The translations under genes were made by a program, and so were the position numbers. Of a stretch of 64,000 nt of DNA, positions 54,438 to 63,710 are shown in pieces; the first letter of the stretch is position 1, and the number at the start of each line of letters is the position of its first letter. The stretch is from Mucilaginibacter sp. PAMC 26640 (lineage in GTDB: Bacteria; Bacteroidota; Bacteroidia; Sphingobacteriales; Sphingobacteriaceae), in contig CP014773.1 of NCBI GenBank assembly GCA_001596135.1, positions 1,984,001-2,048,000 of the forward strand, given 5' to 3'. A model generated the notes under the pieces. That model worked only from the letters and a program-made list of their open reading frames with translations. It ran no database searches and was not told the origin of the DNA.

Positions 54438-55457
54438 ATGAGCCAAATTCTGATCATCTACACCGGGGGGACAATCGGTATGATGGCCGACCCTGTTACT
54501 AAAGTACTTGTACCAATAAATTTTGAGCAGATAATGGACAATGTGCCTGAGCTGGAAAAGCTCAACTGCAAAATAAAGGTGCATTCGTTCGAACAGATAA
54601 TCGATTCATCAAATATGAACCCGGCAGTTTGGAGCGAACTGGCCGGTTTGATAGAAGCTAATTACAATGATGTTGACGGTTTCGTGATCCTGCATGGATC
54701 GGATACAATGGCTTTTACAGCCTCTGCCCTGAGCTTTATGCTGCAGAATTTGGATAAGCCGGTAATCTTTACGGGCTCCCAGCTCCCAATCAGCGCCGTA
54801 CGTACAGATGCCAAGGAAAACCTGATGACGGCAATAGAAATTGCTAAAGCTAAAAAGAACGATAAGGCGCGCGTGCCCGAGGTGTGTATCTATTTTGATT
54901 ACAAACTCTTCCGCGGTAACCGTGCATTTAAATATAATTCTTCAAAATTCGAGGCGTTCCGGTCGCCAAATTATCCTATCCTGGCTGAGTCCGGCGTACA
55001 CTTGCGCTTTGCCGCAAACGAAATCCGCCAGCCGGGAGAAGGCCCGTTGAAGATCCATAACAATTTGGTGAGCGATGTTGCAGTGCTTAAACTGTACCCA
55101 GGCATTAGCGCGAAGGTGGTAGAAACCATATTGGGTGCAGACGTGCGCGGTATTGTAATGGAAACCTTTGGTGCCGGCAATACTACTACCGACCAATGGT
55201 TTATCGATCTGCTGAAAAATGCGATCGATGCAGGTAAGGTTGTACTGGATATCTCTCAATGTAAAGTGGGTACCGTAGAGCTGGGCCGTTACGAAACCAG
55301 TAGGGAGCTGAAAGATATGGGCGTAGCCAGCGGATTCGACATGACTTTTGAAGCCGCCGTAACCAAAATGATGTACCTGCTAGGCGAGATAGACGATCCT
55401 CAGGAAGTTAGGCGTTGTTTGGAAAAAGATTTACGTGGAGAGTTGACAGAATCTTAG
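54438..55457 (+). CDS. ansA: type I asparaginase
   Basis: A 339-residue cytoplasmic L-asparaginase of the type I class. Nucleophile threonines appear in YTGGTIGMM near residue 8 and HGSDTMAFTAS near 88; the lysine is in GSQLPISAVRTDAKEN. No signal peptide, consistent with type I. It hydrolyses asparagine to aspartate and ammonia. It is 31 bp from tatD, so co-transcription is possible. Confidence 0.93.
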   Translation: MSQILIIYTGGTIGMMADPVTKVLVPINFEQIMDNVPELEKLNCKIKVHSFEQIIDSSNMNPAVWSELAGLIEANYNDVDGFVILHGSDTMAFTASALSFMLQNLDKPVIFTGSQLPISAVRTDAKENLMTAIEIAKAKKNDKARVPEVCIYFDYKLFRGNRAFKYNSSKFEAFRSPNYPILAESGVHLRFAANEIRQPGEGPLKIHNNLVSDVAVLKLYPGISAKVVETILGADVRGIVMETFGAGNTTTDQWFIDLLKNAIDAGKVVLDISQCKVGTVELGRYETSRELKDMGVASGFDMTFEAAVTKMMYLLGEIDDPQEVRRCLEKDLRGELTES

Positions 55458-55589
55458 GCCGAGCCAAAAATTTCGATCCGTAATTGCGAGGGCAAAAGTA
55501 AATATCGGCGCACCAGCAGCGGCTAAGTTGCAACGCTTTGATAAGGTTTTATTCATCGCAATTACGTATTTCATTTAGCAAACAAACCT

Positions 55590-56300
55590 TTAAAATATCC
55601 GCTCTCTGATCAGCCCCATAAATACCTCCCGGAACTTATCTCCAACCGGGATCTGCTTGCTGCCAATATAAATGTGATTATCCTGGATCTTGTTAAGCCG
55701 GCTGGTATTAACGATGTAGGAATTGTGCACCCTTACAAATGGCTTGGGTAACTGTTCTTCAATGTCCTTCAGCCTGCGGTATATCAGCAATTCTTCGGTG
55801 CCGCTTACTAGTCGCACATATTCCTTTTCACCCTCAAAATACAGCACTTCATCCATCAGGATCTTCCTTAGTATTTTGCCTGTTTTGAAAAAGAAGTAAT
55901 CTGCATCGGGTTTATTTTGCGTAGCAGATGTTGATGCCGGTTTGCCGAAATTCGCCTCAATCTTTTGGGTGGCTGCCAGGAATCTTTTCAGCGTAATCGG
56001 CTTCAATAGGTAGTCTATCGTTTGGTAGCTATAGCTATCGGCCGCGTGTTCGGCATAAGCAGTAGTAAATACAATTTTTGTATCCCGCGGTAGTAGTCCC
56101 GCCAGTTCCATGCCCGTTAGGTACGGCATATTTATATCGAGGAAAATAAAGTCTACTGTTTGCTTCTTTAAAAAATCCAGTGCCTCTAGCGCGTTGTAGC
56201 ATTTACCCAGTAATTGCCAGCCGGTTGTTTGGCCAATAAGCACCTCCAGCAGATTAGCAGCATTAGGCTCGTCGTCTATAATAATGCACTTCAAATTCAT
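55590..56300 (-). CDS. LytTR-type response regulator
   Basis: A 236-residue response regulator: receiver (1-120) with phosphoacceptor Asp near 55 in FIFLDINMPYLTG, then a LytTR DNA-binding domain (130-236) with EGEKEYVRLVSG, KPFVRVHNSYIVN. Its start overlaps the upstream kinase stop by 4 bp, so kinase and regulator form one two-component system. The target genes are not obvious. Confidence 0.95.
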   Translation of the reverse strand: MNLKCIIIDDEPNAANLLEVLIGQTTGWQLLGKCYNALEALDFLKKQTVDFIFLDINMPYLTGMELAGLLPRDTKIVFTTAYAEHAADSYSYQTIDYLLKPITLKRFLAATQKIEANFGKPASTSATQNKPDADYFFFKTGKILRKILMDEVLYFEGEKEYVRLVSGTEELLIYRRLKDIEEQLPKPFVRVHNSYIVNTSRLNKIQDNHIYIGSKQIPVGDKFREVFMGLIRERIF

Positions 56301-57316
56301 TTTAGCGGTATATTTAAACTGGCCAAGTAAATATCGCCTTTAATTTCGGTAAGTAATTCAAAATCTTCATTGTAAAGTAGCATAAGCCGCTTACGTAAGT
56401 TCTTAATGCCGAACCCTGTTGAAGCTGGTTTTAATAGTGTTTGTGGCATGGTGTTTTTTGCGACGAACAACAACCTCCCGTTGATCTGCCTTAGCGCTAT
56501 TTCTACCTTATTTTGAGTGCTCGATTTATCTATCCCGTGCTTAAATACATTCTCTACAAAAGTCATCAGCAGCATGGGTGGGATGCTGAGGTTATCGTCG
56601 CATGTTTTTGTAAAGGTAAGGTCGATAGTATGTTTAATGCGAATTTGCTCCAGCGCAATATAGTTTTCAATGAAACCGATTTCTGTGGTAACCTTTACCA
56701 GCTTTTTTGGGCTTTCATCTACAAAATACCGCATAATATCAGCTAGTTGTTCAATCAGCGCTGCCGTTCGCGGCGCCTCCAGGTAGGCTTCGTAATAGAT
56801 ATTGTTGAGGGTGTTGAACAGGAAGTGTGGCTGCACCTGCGACTTTAAAAGGTCCAGCTCGGCTTGTGTTTTTTGGGTGATGATATCATCTTGCTGCCTT
56901 TTCAATTCAAAATAGGCGATCGCGATGCGGAAAATAAAACTGAGCAGAAAGATGAGGATCCCGCCAACTACAAAGCTAAACATGGCTTTCATGCTCATTA
57001 CTTCCGGTTGTTTGGCGAACCATGCATTGTAAATAGTTAGGGTAATAAAGCCTTTCACCAGGCCCACGGCAAGCAGGAAAAGAACAACCGCTAACACATA
57101 TGCAACTATTCGCCCTTTTTGGTAAAGTTTAGGAAACAGCCAATTAATATGACCATAAATGATAACTGCGTAGAAAAAAGTATAAATGATGGCATAGGTA
57201 AATGCCTGGCCAATGCCATCCATCGGCAATAACGACAGCAGGATGACGATGAATACCGATACCCATACCATTTGCTGGAGTTGCAACGCGCTGAGTTTAC
57301 CGGTGAACAATTTCAT
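56297..57316 (-). CDS. LytS/YehU-like sensor histidine kinase
   Basis: A 339-residue membrane kinase with about four transmembrane helices in the first 165 residues, then the His_kinase domain (QVQPHFLFNTLNNIYYEAYLE near 190) and an HATPase part (PPMLLMTFVENVFKHGI, GFGIKNLRKRL). The ATG at 57316 (MKLFTGKLS) is preferred over an upstream 57385. The N-terminus lacks a known ligand domain. Coupled to the LytTR regulator by a 4-bp overlap. Confidence 0.92.
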   Translation of the reverse strand: MKLFTGKLSALQLQQMVWVSVFIVILLSLLPMDGIGQAFTYAIIYTFFYAVIIYGHINWLFPKLYQKGRIVAYVLAVVLFLLAVGLVKGFITLTIYNAWFAKQPEVMSMKAMFSFVVGGILIFLLSFIFRIAIAYFELKRQQDDIITQKTQAELDLLKSQVQPHFLFNTLNNIYYEAYLEAPRTAALIEQLADIMRYFVDESPKKLVKVTTEIGFIENYIALEQIRIKHTIDLTFTKTCDDNLSIPPMLLMTFVENVFKHGIDKSSTQNKVEIALRQINGRLLFVAKNTMPQTLLKPASTGFGIKNLRKRLMLLYNEDFELLTEIKGDIYLASLNIPLK

Positions 57317-57547
57317 GCTTAAAAGTACAAAGCTTTTTGATCTGGTACCATTTCTTTCAACAAAGCCGGGAAATTCTCCCTTCAACAGTAGCTTTTCTTC
57401 AACAGTTGCATCAATGGCATTCTATTGTAGCTTTAAAAAGACGTTGAATGTTAAGGACTCTTGGCAGAATAAATCGTGCAATCGGTTGAACGTATTTTTT
57501 GGGAGGGGACGTAACGGGCAAATTTGCCGTCAATCAAAAATATAAAA

Positions 57548-58369
57548 ATGAAAAACTGTATCTATACCAATTGTACGATCCCTGCGCTAATAGCCGCTTT
57601 GCTGTTTACCCTTTTTTTATCGGCACAACCCAGGCTTGCGTCGGCCCAGGCAGATACCATCCGGATGGCCGATAAGCGCCTCAATACCGCTACACTGAAA
57701 CCCGGTATGCGCCAATACCTGGTTTATTTTAAAACCCCTAAAAGCCCTAAAACACTGCGGTTTTGGCTTTGGCTGCGCGATACCAAAATTGAAACACAAG
57801 CAGGCCAAAAGGTATATGCCACTACGCAGCACTGGTATGGCAGCGATACCATGAGTTATCGTACGGTGTACTCGGTTAACAGGCTGAAAGATTTCGGTCC
57901 GGTCTATCATTCCGAAACGGTTAATGGGAAAAATAAGTCCTTTAACTGGTTCGATAAAAGGATAACGGGTGCCGATACGGTTGCCATCAATACCCAAAAA
58001 GCATTTGCGCTTGATTTTACCGCACCCTGCTTTAACTGGAACCTGGACATCGAAACCTTTGAAATGCTGCCCCTTGCTGCCGGCAAAACCTTTGCTATTA
58101 ACTTTTACGATGCCGGCTACAGCAAGCCAGAGTTTATTCTTTACAAAGTAATCGGCAGTGAGGTGATCGCTACGCTGGATAATCAAAAAGTAGATTGCTG
58201 GATGCTTTTCAATGAAAGCGATAACGGCGGCCGCCATGCTACCGAAACTTTCTGGATAAGTAAAAAAAGCCATGAGTTTTTAAAGGAAGAAGATGCTTTT
58301 GCCGGCATGTATCGTTACAAGGTAAAGATGCCGGCTTCAGCGGTTGATATCTCCCCGAAGGCGAATTAA
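57548..58369 (+). CDS. uncharacterised exported protein
   Basis: A 273-residue exported protein, signal peptide ending ASAQ near residue 33. It shows a beta-rich pattern with repeated motifs such as GMRQYLVYFKTPKSPKTL and an ending EDAFAGMYRYKVKM. It resembles DUF3108-like proteins of this phylum, but I cannot assign it firmly. The ATG at 57548 is used rather than the TTG or ATG at 57524 because it starts the hydrophobic leader. It is transcribed alone. Confidence 0.7.
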   Translation: MKNCIYTNCTIPALIAALLFTLFLSAQPRLASAQADTIRMADKRLNTATLKPGMRQYLVYFKTPKSPKTLRFWLWLRDTKIETQAGQKVYATTQHWYGSDTMSYRTVYSVNRLKDFGPVYHSETVNGKNKSFNWFDKRITGADTVAINTQKAFALDFTAPCFNWNLDIETFEMLPLAAGKTFAINFYDAGYSKPEFILYKVIGSEVIATLDNQKVDCWMLFNESDNGGRHATETFWISKKSHEFLKEEDAFAGMYRYKVKMPASAVDISPKAN

Positions 58370-58511
58370 TGAAAGGAATTTCGCTGTAATATTCCAGGAT
58401 GCTTGTTCGTGTTCGCGATATTAAACTTGTGTAAACATGTACAAACAAGCCCGAACAAGCCCGAACAAGCCATAAAGGTGCTGATTGTTGCTCGCAGAGG
58501 GGACTCACCCC

Positions 58512-58850
58512 GGGTTCGCTGTCGCTGCCCGACCCTCTCTACCTTCGGTAAAGAGGGTTAGGAGAAGTTCGAGCGGGTCAGGGTTCGCTGTCGCTGTCCG
58601 ACCCTCTCTACCTTCCGTAAAGAGGGTTAGGAGAAGTTGGAGTGGGTCGGAGTTCGCTGTCGCTGCCCGACCCGCTTTACCTTCGGTAAAGAGGGTTAGA
58701 AGAAGTTGGAGAGGGTCGGGGTTCGCTGTCGCTGCCCGACCCGCTTTACCTTCGGTAAAGAGGGTTAAGAGAAGTTGGAGCGGGTCGGGGTTCGCTGTCG
58801 CTGCCCGACCCGATTTACCTTCTGTAAAGAGGGTTAGCAGAAGTTGGGGC
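58512..58850. repeat. five 69-bp tandem repeats with two hairpins each
   Basis: Units start at 58512, 58581, 58650, 58719 and 58788, exactly 69 bp apart. Each has a GTTCGCTGTCGCTG core with GGGTCGGG/CCCGACCC-type arms and a second hairpin, CCCTCT...TACC with GGTA...AGAGGG around TTC. Because 69 is a multiple of 3 the array gives a 23-residue repeating open frame, which has no support as a protein. An inverted relative lies at about 12950-12980. The gap 58370-58511 also has CCCGAACAAG units at 58441-58470. Confidence 0.92.
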
Positions 58851-58896
58851 AGCCTTTATTCGATAAACAATCTTCCTCCGGCGATGTTGTGTTCGC

Positions 58897-60396
58897 ATGG
58901 CTGCTATCACCATTATCTTCCCTCACCAGCTTTTTGAAAAACATCCTGCAGTAAAAGCAGACCGGCCGGTTTACCTGGTAGAGGAATGGCTCTTTTTTAA
59001 TCAATATACTTTCCACAAAAAGAAGCTGCTGCTGCACCGTGCGGCTATGAAATGCTATGCAGATCGGTTGGCGGGTCAGGGCATTGCGGTGCATTATATT
59101 GAGGCGACAGATCCACTTTCCGATATTCGTGAACTGATACCGCATCTTGCCGCACAAAAACTTTCAGCCATTCACTATGCCCACCTAGCCGATGACTGGC
59201 TGGAGAGCCGACTGGATAGTGCCTGCGCAAAACACAACATGCAATTAGCCAAATATCGTAGTCCTAATTGGCTCAACACTGCTGAAGAAGTAAGCGACTA
59301 TTTCGACGGGCGGAAAACCTATTTCCAAACTGACTTTTATACCCAACAGCGCAAACAGCGCAAGATTCTATTGGAGCCCGACGGCAAACCCATTGGTGGT
59401 AAGTGGACCTTCGATACCGAGAACCGGCTGAAATTTCCTAAGAACGGGGCGGTACCTCTGCCCGATGTGCCGGGTAAAAACTCCTACGTAACCGAGGGCG
59501 CCGAATGGGTTGATCAGCATTACCCGGATAATTATGGTACCACATCATCGCCCTTTGGCAATTTAGGTGGTTTTTACCCGGTCAGCCACAAGGAGGCAGA
59601 AGAGTGGCTAAATAATTTCCTTTCGCATCGATTCGGCAACTTTGGGATCTATGAGGATGCCATGGTAGCCCGCGAGAGTTTTTTGTACCATTCGGTACTT
59701 ACCCCAATGCTGAACATTGGGTTGCTGAATCCGCAGCAAATTATCGAAAGGGCCTTGCAAATAGCGACAGAAAGCGATGTGCCAATGAATTCTTTGGAAG
59801 GTTTCATTCGCCAAATAATGGGCTGGCGCGAGTTTATCCATATTGTGTACGAACGCGAGCATGTGAAACAGCGCACCCGGAACTACTGGGGGTTCACGCG
59901 TAAAATTCCCGCTACTTTCTGGAAAGGTGAAACAGGAATATTGCCAGTAGATACCGTAATCAAAAAAGCCTTGCACACCGGCTATTCGCACCATATAGAG
60001 CGGTTGATGGTGATGGGCAACTTTATGTTGCTCTGCGAGTTTGACCCGCATGAGGTTTACCGCTGGTTTATGGAAATGTACATAGATGCTTACGATTGGG
60101 TGATGGTACCCAATACTTACGGGATGACCCAATTTGCCGACGGCGGCTTAATGACCACCAAGCCCTACATCAGCGGGAGTAATTACCTTATTAAAATGGG
60201 CGATTGGCAAAAAGGCCCGTGGCAGGAGATATGGGACGGGCTTTTTTGGAGATTTATGCACGTACACCGCAATTTTTTCCTGCAAAACCCAAGGCTTGGA
60301 ATGTTGGTCAAAACCTTTGATAAGATGCCTGAAGAAAAGCGCAGCAGGCATTTGAACACCGCCGAAAAGTTTTTGATGGAATTGGACAGGGGCTAA
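58897..60396 (+). CDS. cryptochrome/photolyase-related protein, FeS-BCP type
   Basis: A 499-residue photolyase-related protein (COG3046). FAD-pocket segments are seen: GFIRQIMGWREFIHIVYERE near 308, the DPHEVYRWFMEMYIDAYDWV region near 370 and NTYGMTQFADGG near 392, with ISGSNYLIKM. Family members such as Agrobacterium PhrB repair 6-4 photoproducts and bind [4Fe-4S] by four Cys. Here only one Cys is left near the expected site (LLCEFDPHE); the other expected Cys positions read Gln/Trp/Phe around WQEIWDGLFWRF. The cluster is therefore probably absent. The ATG at 58897 matches the usual start. Confidence 0.88.
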   Translation: MAAITIIFPHQLFEKHPAVKADRPVYLVEEWLFFNQYTFHKKKLLLHRAAMKCYADRLAGQGIAVHYIEATDPLSDIRELIPHLAAQKLSAIHYAHLADDWLESRLDSACAKHNMQLAKYRSPNWLNTAEEVSDYFDGRKTYFQTDFYTQQRKQRKILLEPDGKPIGGKWTFDTENRLKFPKNGAVPLPDVPGKNSYVTEGAEWVDQHYPDNYGTTSSPFGNLGGFYPVSHKEAEEWLNNFLSHRFGNFGIYEDAMVARESFLYHSVLTPMLNIGLLNPQQIIERALQIATESDVPMNSLEGFIRQIMGWREFIHIVYEREHVKQRTRNYWGFTRKIPATFWKGETGILPVDTVIKKALHTGYSHHIERLMVMGNFMLLCEFDPHEVYRWFMEMYIDAYDWVMVPNTYGMTQFADGGLMTTKPYISGSNYLIKMGDWQKGPWQEIWDGLFWRFMHVHRNFFLQNPRLGMLVKTFDKMPEEKRSRHLNTAEKFLMELDRG

Positions 60397-60476
60397 CTGG
60401 CTGTGCAAAAAAAACGTCAGTTATTTAATTACCTTTAAATGAGTACTATTGCATACCAATTAAAAACCCTAAACAA

Positions 60477-60812
60477 ATGAAGTTTTATATAGAAATATGG
60501 TCTGCCAAAAAGGCCTGGCTAGATCTCAGTATTGACGAACGCACAGCTTATATGGCCCAGTTGGGTCCTGCGATACAGCAATTAACCGCCATGGGTGTTG
60601 AAGTAGTAACCTGGGCATCAAATGATGTAGCTACCGTTAATAGGTTGGGGTATGATTTTTTTGCGATATGGAAATTCCCTACCGATGAGTTGGCAAAGTC
60701 GTTTGAGGCCCTGGTAACAGGCTCCGGCTGGCACAATTATTTCGACCAGGTGAACATGAAAGGTGAAGCAGGCGGCCCTGCGGATGTTATAGCGCAACTG
60801 GTACATCTTTAG
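60477..60812 (+). CDS. DUF6616-like small protein
   Basis: A 111-residue small cytoplasmic protein of the type MKFYIEIWSAKKAWLDLS. It has one compact alpha/beta fold, resembling the DUF6616 family as I remember it, often dimeric ferredoxin-like in shape. No catalytic motif is visible. It lies 80 bp after the photolyase gene, so shared expression is possible. Function unknown. Confidence 0.65.
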   Translation: MKFYIEIWSAKKAWLDLSIDERTAYMAQLGPAIQQLTAMGVEVVTWASNDVATVNRLGYDFFAIWKFPTDELAKSFEALVTGSGWHNYFDQVNMKGEAGGPADVIAQLVHL

Positions 60813-60978
60813 GCGAATCGCTTTAATGGGTTTGTAATCCCTGTTAAATAAGCAAAGTATTGCGATGGGCAAAATAACCTGCGCAATCGAACAATCCTTC
60901 AATCGTCATAATTTATTCTTGCCAATTTGTTTATTTTCAATATGTTTTGAAAGTTTAAAAACATAGTTATATTTGTAG

Positions 60979-61485
60979 ATGCAATTACCAGAGGCAAAGG
61001 GCAAATTTATTGAAGCTTGGGGCAAGTTGGGTTCGGAGTGGGGTGTTAACCGCACGATGGCTCAGGTGCATGCATTGCTTTTGCTTTCCCCGGAGGCTTT
61101 AACTACCGAAGAGATTATGGAAGAATTGAAGATTTCCCGTGGTAATGCTAACATGACCCTGCGTGATTTAATGAGCTGGGGGCTGGTGGAGAAGGAACAC
61201 CGGGCAGGCGAACGTAAGGAATACTTTTTTGCTGATAAAGATACCTGGAACATTGCCCGGCAGGTGGCTAAAGAACGCCGTAAGCGAGAACTGGATCCCA
61301 TCATTAAAATCCTCGACGAATTGACGAAGGTGGAAGGCGACGTTAAGGACGAAGCCTACAAAACCTTCCATAAGTCGGTGACAGATATTAACAAACTGGC
61401 TAAAAACGTGGATAAAACACTGGAAACCATGCTGAAGGCAGAAGAGAACTGGTTCTGGAAATCGATCTTCAAGATTTTCAAATAA
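60979..61485 (+). CDS. GbsR/MarR-family transcriptional regulator
   Basis: A 168-residue winged-helix regulator. The N-terminal wHTH spans about 15-90 (LSPEALTTEEIMEELKISRGNANMTLRDL with wing EKEHRAGERKEYF), the rest is a helical dimer end. It matches the GbsR subgroup linked to choline/osmolyte control and, in Bacteroidota, to unknown targets. It is transcribed alone, convergent with the HisKA-only gene. The DNA site and signal are unknown. Confidence 0.88.
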   Translation: MQLPEAKGKFIEAWGKLGSEWGVNRTMAQVHALLLLSPEALTTEEIMEELKISRGNANMTLRDLMSWGLVEKEHRAGERKEYFFADKDTWNIARQVAKERRKRELDPIIKILDELTKVEGDVKDEAYKTFHKSVTDINKLAKNVDKTLETMLKAEENWFWKSIFKIFK

Positions 61486-61494
61486 GTTTTTCGC

Positions 61495-62169
61495 CTAAAT
61501 ATCCTTTGTTTTTTTATCCATATTTGTAATAAATGTGCTGAGCTCCATGATGAATTCATCAAGCGATTTGGCAGACTTTTTTAAGTACACCACCATCTTC
61601 TTCAATTGGAAAGGTGAATCTATAAAACCTTCTAAAATGCTTACAATGCCTAAAATGTTTGCAACAGGCTGTCGTACTTTATGTGATGTGATAAACATCA
61701 TTTCTTCCATATTTTTAACGTAGCCCTTTAAATATTCTTCAGCCCTTTTAAGTTCCTGGTACGCTTGTACCAATTCAAGCGCCCGCTTTTCCTTTTCCTG
61801 GTTTTGGTAAGTGAGTTCGGCATTGGCGATAAGCAGTTCGGCAGCCCGGGCCTCTTTTTCCTTATTCTGAAAAGCCAGCTCGGCATTTGCAATAAGTAAT
61901 TCGGCAGCACGTGCTTCTTTCTCCTTGTTTTGAAATTCCAGCTCGCGGTTGGCAATGATCAGTTCTGCAGCCCGCTTTTCTTTTTCCTGGTTCTGATAAG
62001 CCAATTCTTTGTTAGCAATTGCCAGCTCGGCAGCCCGCTCTTCTTTTTCCTTGTTTTGATAGGCAAGTTCGGTATTGGCTATGATCAGCTCAGCTGCGCG
62101 TTTTTCTCTTTCTTCGTTTTGCAGCGCGAGTTTTTTATTTGCTGTAAGCAGGTCTTCTGATTGGGGCAT
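61495..62169 (-). CDS. coiled-coil HisKA protein without ATPase domain
   Basis: A 224-residue protein. The first two thirds are about seven 21-residue units of the type AELIIANTELAYQNKEKEER (63-bp DNA repeat), a heptad coiled coil. Then a HisKA dimer domain with phosphoacceptor in TSHKVRQPVANILGI near residue 158. No HATPase_c domain follows; the gene stops 60 residues later. It may be a truncated kinase or a natural phosphotransfer or docking partner. The ATG at 62169 (MPQSEDLLT) was chosen over 62232 as the repeats begin soon after it. Divergent from the PAS kinase. Confidence 0.82.
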   Translation of the reverse strand: MPQSEDLLTANKKLALQNEEREKRAAELIIANTELAYQNKEKEERAAELAIANKELAYQNQEKEKRAAELIIANRELEFQNKEKEARAAELLIANAELAFQNKEKEARAAELLIANAELTYQNQEKEKRALELVQAYQELKRAEEYLKGYVKNMEEMMFITSHKVRQPVANILGIVSILEGFIDSPFQLKKMVVYLKKSAKSLDEFIMELSTFITNMDKKTKDI

Positions 62170-62576
62170 AGTTTTATTTTGTAGCGGCAAAAATGTAAAC
62201 GGAAAGAATATACGGAAAGTCGTTTTTTGCAAATTATGCTTTTGGGGAGAAAGCGTAACTGGGCGACTATCTTATTGTACTAAAAATAACTTTATATGTT
62301 TACACATCCTATTAATAAAATATAATAAGGGCAGTAGTTGCAGGGTAATTAAATTTATTATTACGATTAAGTTATTAGTTAAATTAATAGGTAAGGTAAA
62401 AGCTTTTGAAGTCGATAAAATTTAGTTAAAATATAATTTGATAATCAAGTAGTACTACCTGATTATCAAATAAACACAACTGTTGTAACACCTTATGCGT
62501 ATTAATATGTTACAGGATGCACCCCCGGGTTTAAAGCTTGTAATAGCAACCCGGATCCTTTTTAACATCCACACCT
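62170..62576. other. gap between divergent sensor genes
   Basis: A 407-bp AT-rich gap between the HisKA-only gene and the PAS kinase. It holds the 36-bp palindrome at 62436-62471. No RNA or small gene was recognised. Confidence 0.6.
62436..62471. promoter_or_regulatory. 36-bp near-perfect palindrome
   Basis: Outer arms ATTTGATAATCA (62436-62447) and TGATTATCAAAT (62460-62471) are perfect complements, and the centre GTAGTACTAC (62449-62458) is itself palindromic. Overall 17 of 18 base pairs match around one axis. It lies about 105 bp before the PAS kinase start and 267 bp before the other gene's start. An operator for a dimeric or tetrameric regulator, or a cruciform/terminator, is possible. 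Confidence 0.75.
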
Positions 62577-63680
62577 ATGGAAGCTGCTGTATTTAATAGC
62601 GCAGGGAACGCAACTGATCACTACAACCTCGAGCTTTTCTTTGAGAGCTCGCCGGATATTTTGTGTATTGCGGGTTATGATGGCTATTTTAAAAGAATAA
62701 ACCCAACGGTATCTAAGGTGCTCGGCTATACCACAGAGGAACTTTTTTCGGCACCAATTAACACCTTTGTGCACCCGGAAGATCAGCAAATAACGGCCAA
62801 AAACCGCGATAGCCTTACCAATAATAAACCGCTGCTCAATTTTGAGAATAGATACATCACCAAAAGTGGTGAGATCATTTGGCTATCCTGGACCTCAATG
62901 CCGATTGATGAACAGCAGCTTGTATTTGCCATTGCCAAAAACATCACCCATAAAAAGAAACAGGAAGAAGACCGGAATTTGGTGATTGCCAGTTTAACGC
63001 AAACCAATAACGACTTGAAACAACTTACCTACACCACCTCACATGATCTGCGGTCGCCGGTAAGTAACCTGCTCACGGTGTTTAAAATGTTAGATATGGG
63101 TAAAATTAAGGATCGTGAGACGTTGGAATTTGTAGAGATGCTTAAATCAGCAACAGATAATCTGCATAGTACGTTAAACGGTTATGTTGACGCGCTGACG
63201 AAACGTAATATGCTCAGTGTAGCAGTAGAGCAGGTAGACCTTGCAGAGTCGCTCAACGCTGTATTAAGCTCCGTTAACTCTTTAGTAAAAGATACCAAAG
63301 CAGTATTCATTATCAATTTTGAGGAACAGCCATCGGTCAAATTCAACAAGGTGTATCTCGAAAGCGTTTTTCTTAACCTGATCACCAATTCCGTGAAATA
63401 TACCAGGCCCAATAAAACACCCATTATTACCATAACATCCTGCCGGCACAATAATGTAAGCAGGTTAATCTATAGCGACGAAGGGCAGGGGTTCGATATG
63501 GAGAAAGTTAAGGATAGGGTATTTGGCTTTAATCAAAAATTCCACAGTGATGAAACGATTGATAGTAAAGGTATTGGGCTTTACCTGGTTTACAACCATG
63601 TTAGCAGCCTTGGTGGTCACATTTCTATCGATAGCGAATTAAATAAGGGGGCCAGTTTTACCATAGCCTTTAGGGATTAA
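62577..63680 (+). CDS. PAS-domain sensor histidine kinase
   Basis: A 367-residue soluble kinase with a PAS domain at about 20-130 (FFESSPDILCIAGYDGYFKR, NTFVHPEDQQ), a HisKA domain with phosphoacceptor in TSHDLRSPVSNLL near 155, and a HATPase domain with N box NLITNSVKYT near 265 plus YSDEGQGFDM and GIGLYLVYNH. No membrane helix is predicted, so it senses an intracellular cue. It has no adjacent response regulator. Divergent from the HisKA-only coiled-coil protein. Confidence 0.92.
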   Translation: MEAAVFNSAGNATDHYNLELFFESSPDILCIAGYDGYFKRINPTVSKVLGYTTEELFSAPINTFVHPEDQQITAKNRDSLTNNKPLLNFENRYITKSGEIIWLSWTSMPIDEQQLVFAIAKNITHKKKQEEDRNLVIASLTQTNNDLKQLTYTTSHDLRSPVSNLLTVFKMLDMGKIKDRETLEFVEMLKSATDNLHSTLNGYVDALTKRNMLSVAVEQVDLAESLNAVLSSVNSLVKDTKAVFIINFEEQPSVKFNKVYLESVFLNLITNSVKYTRPNKTPIITITSCRHNNVSRLIYSDEGQGFDMEKVKDRVFGFNQKFHSDETIDSKGIGLYLVYNHVSSLGGHISIDSELNKGASFTIAFRD

Positions 63681-63710
63681 CCCTGTATAACAGCCAAAGT
63701 TTAATCAGTT

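Noticed and set aside
58485..58937. 150-residue frame with 23-residue repeats
   Set aside because: It follows directly from the 69-bp DNA repeat, has no ribosome-binding site, and overlaps the photolyase start.
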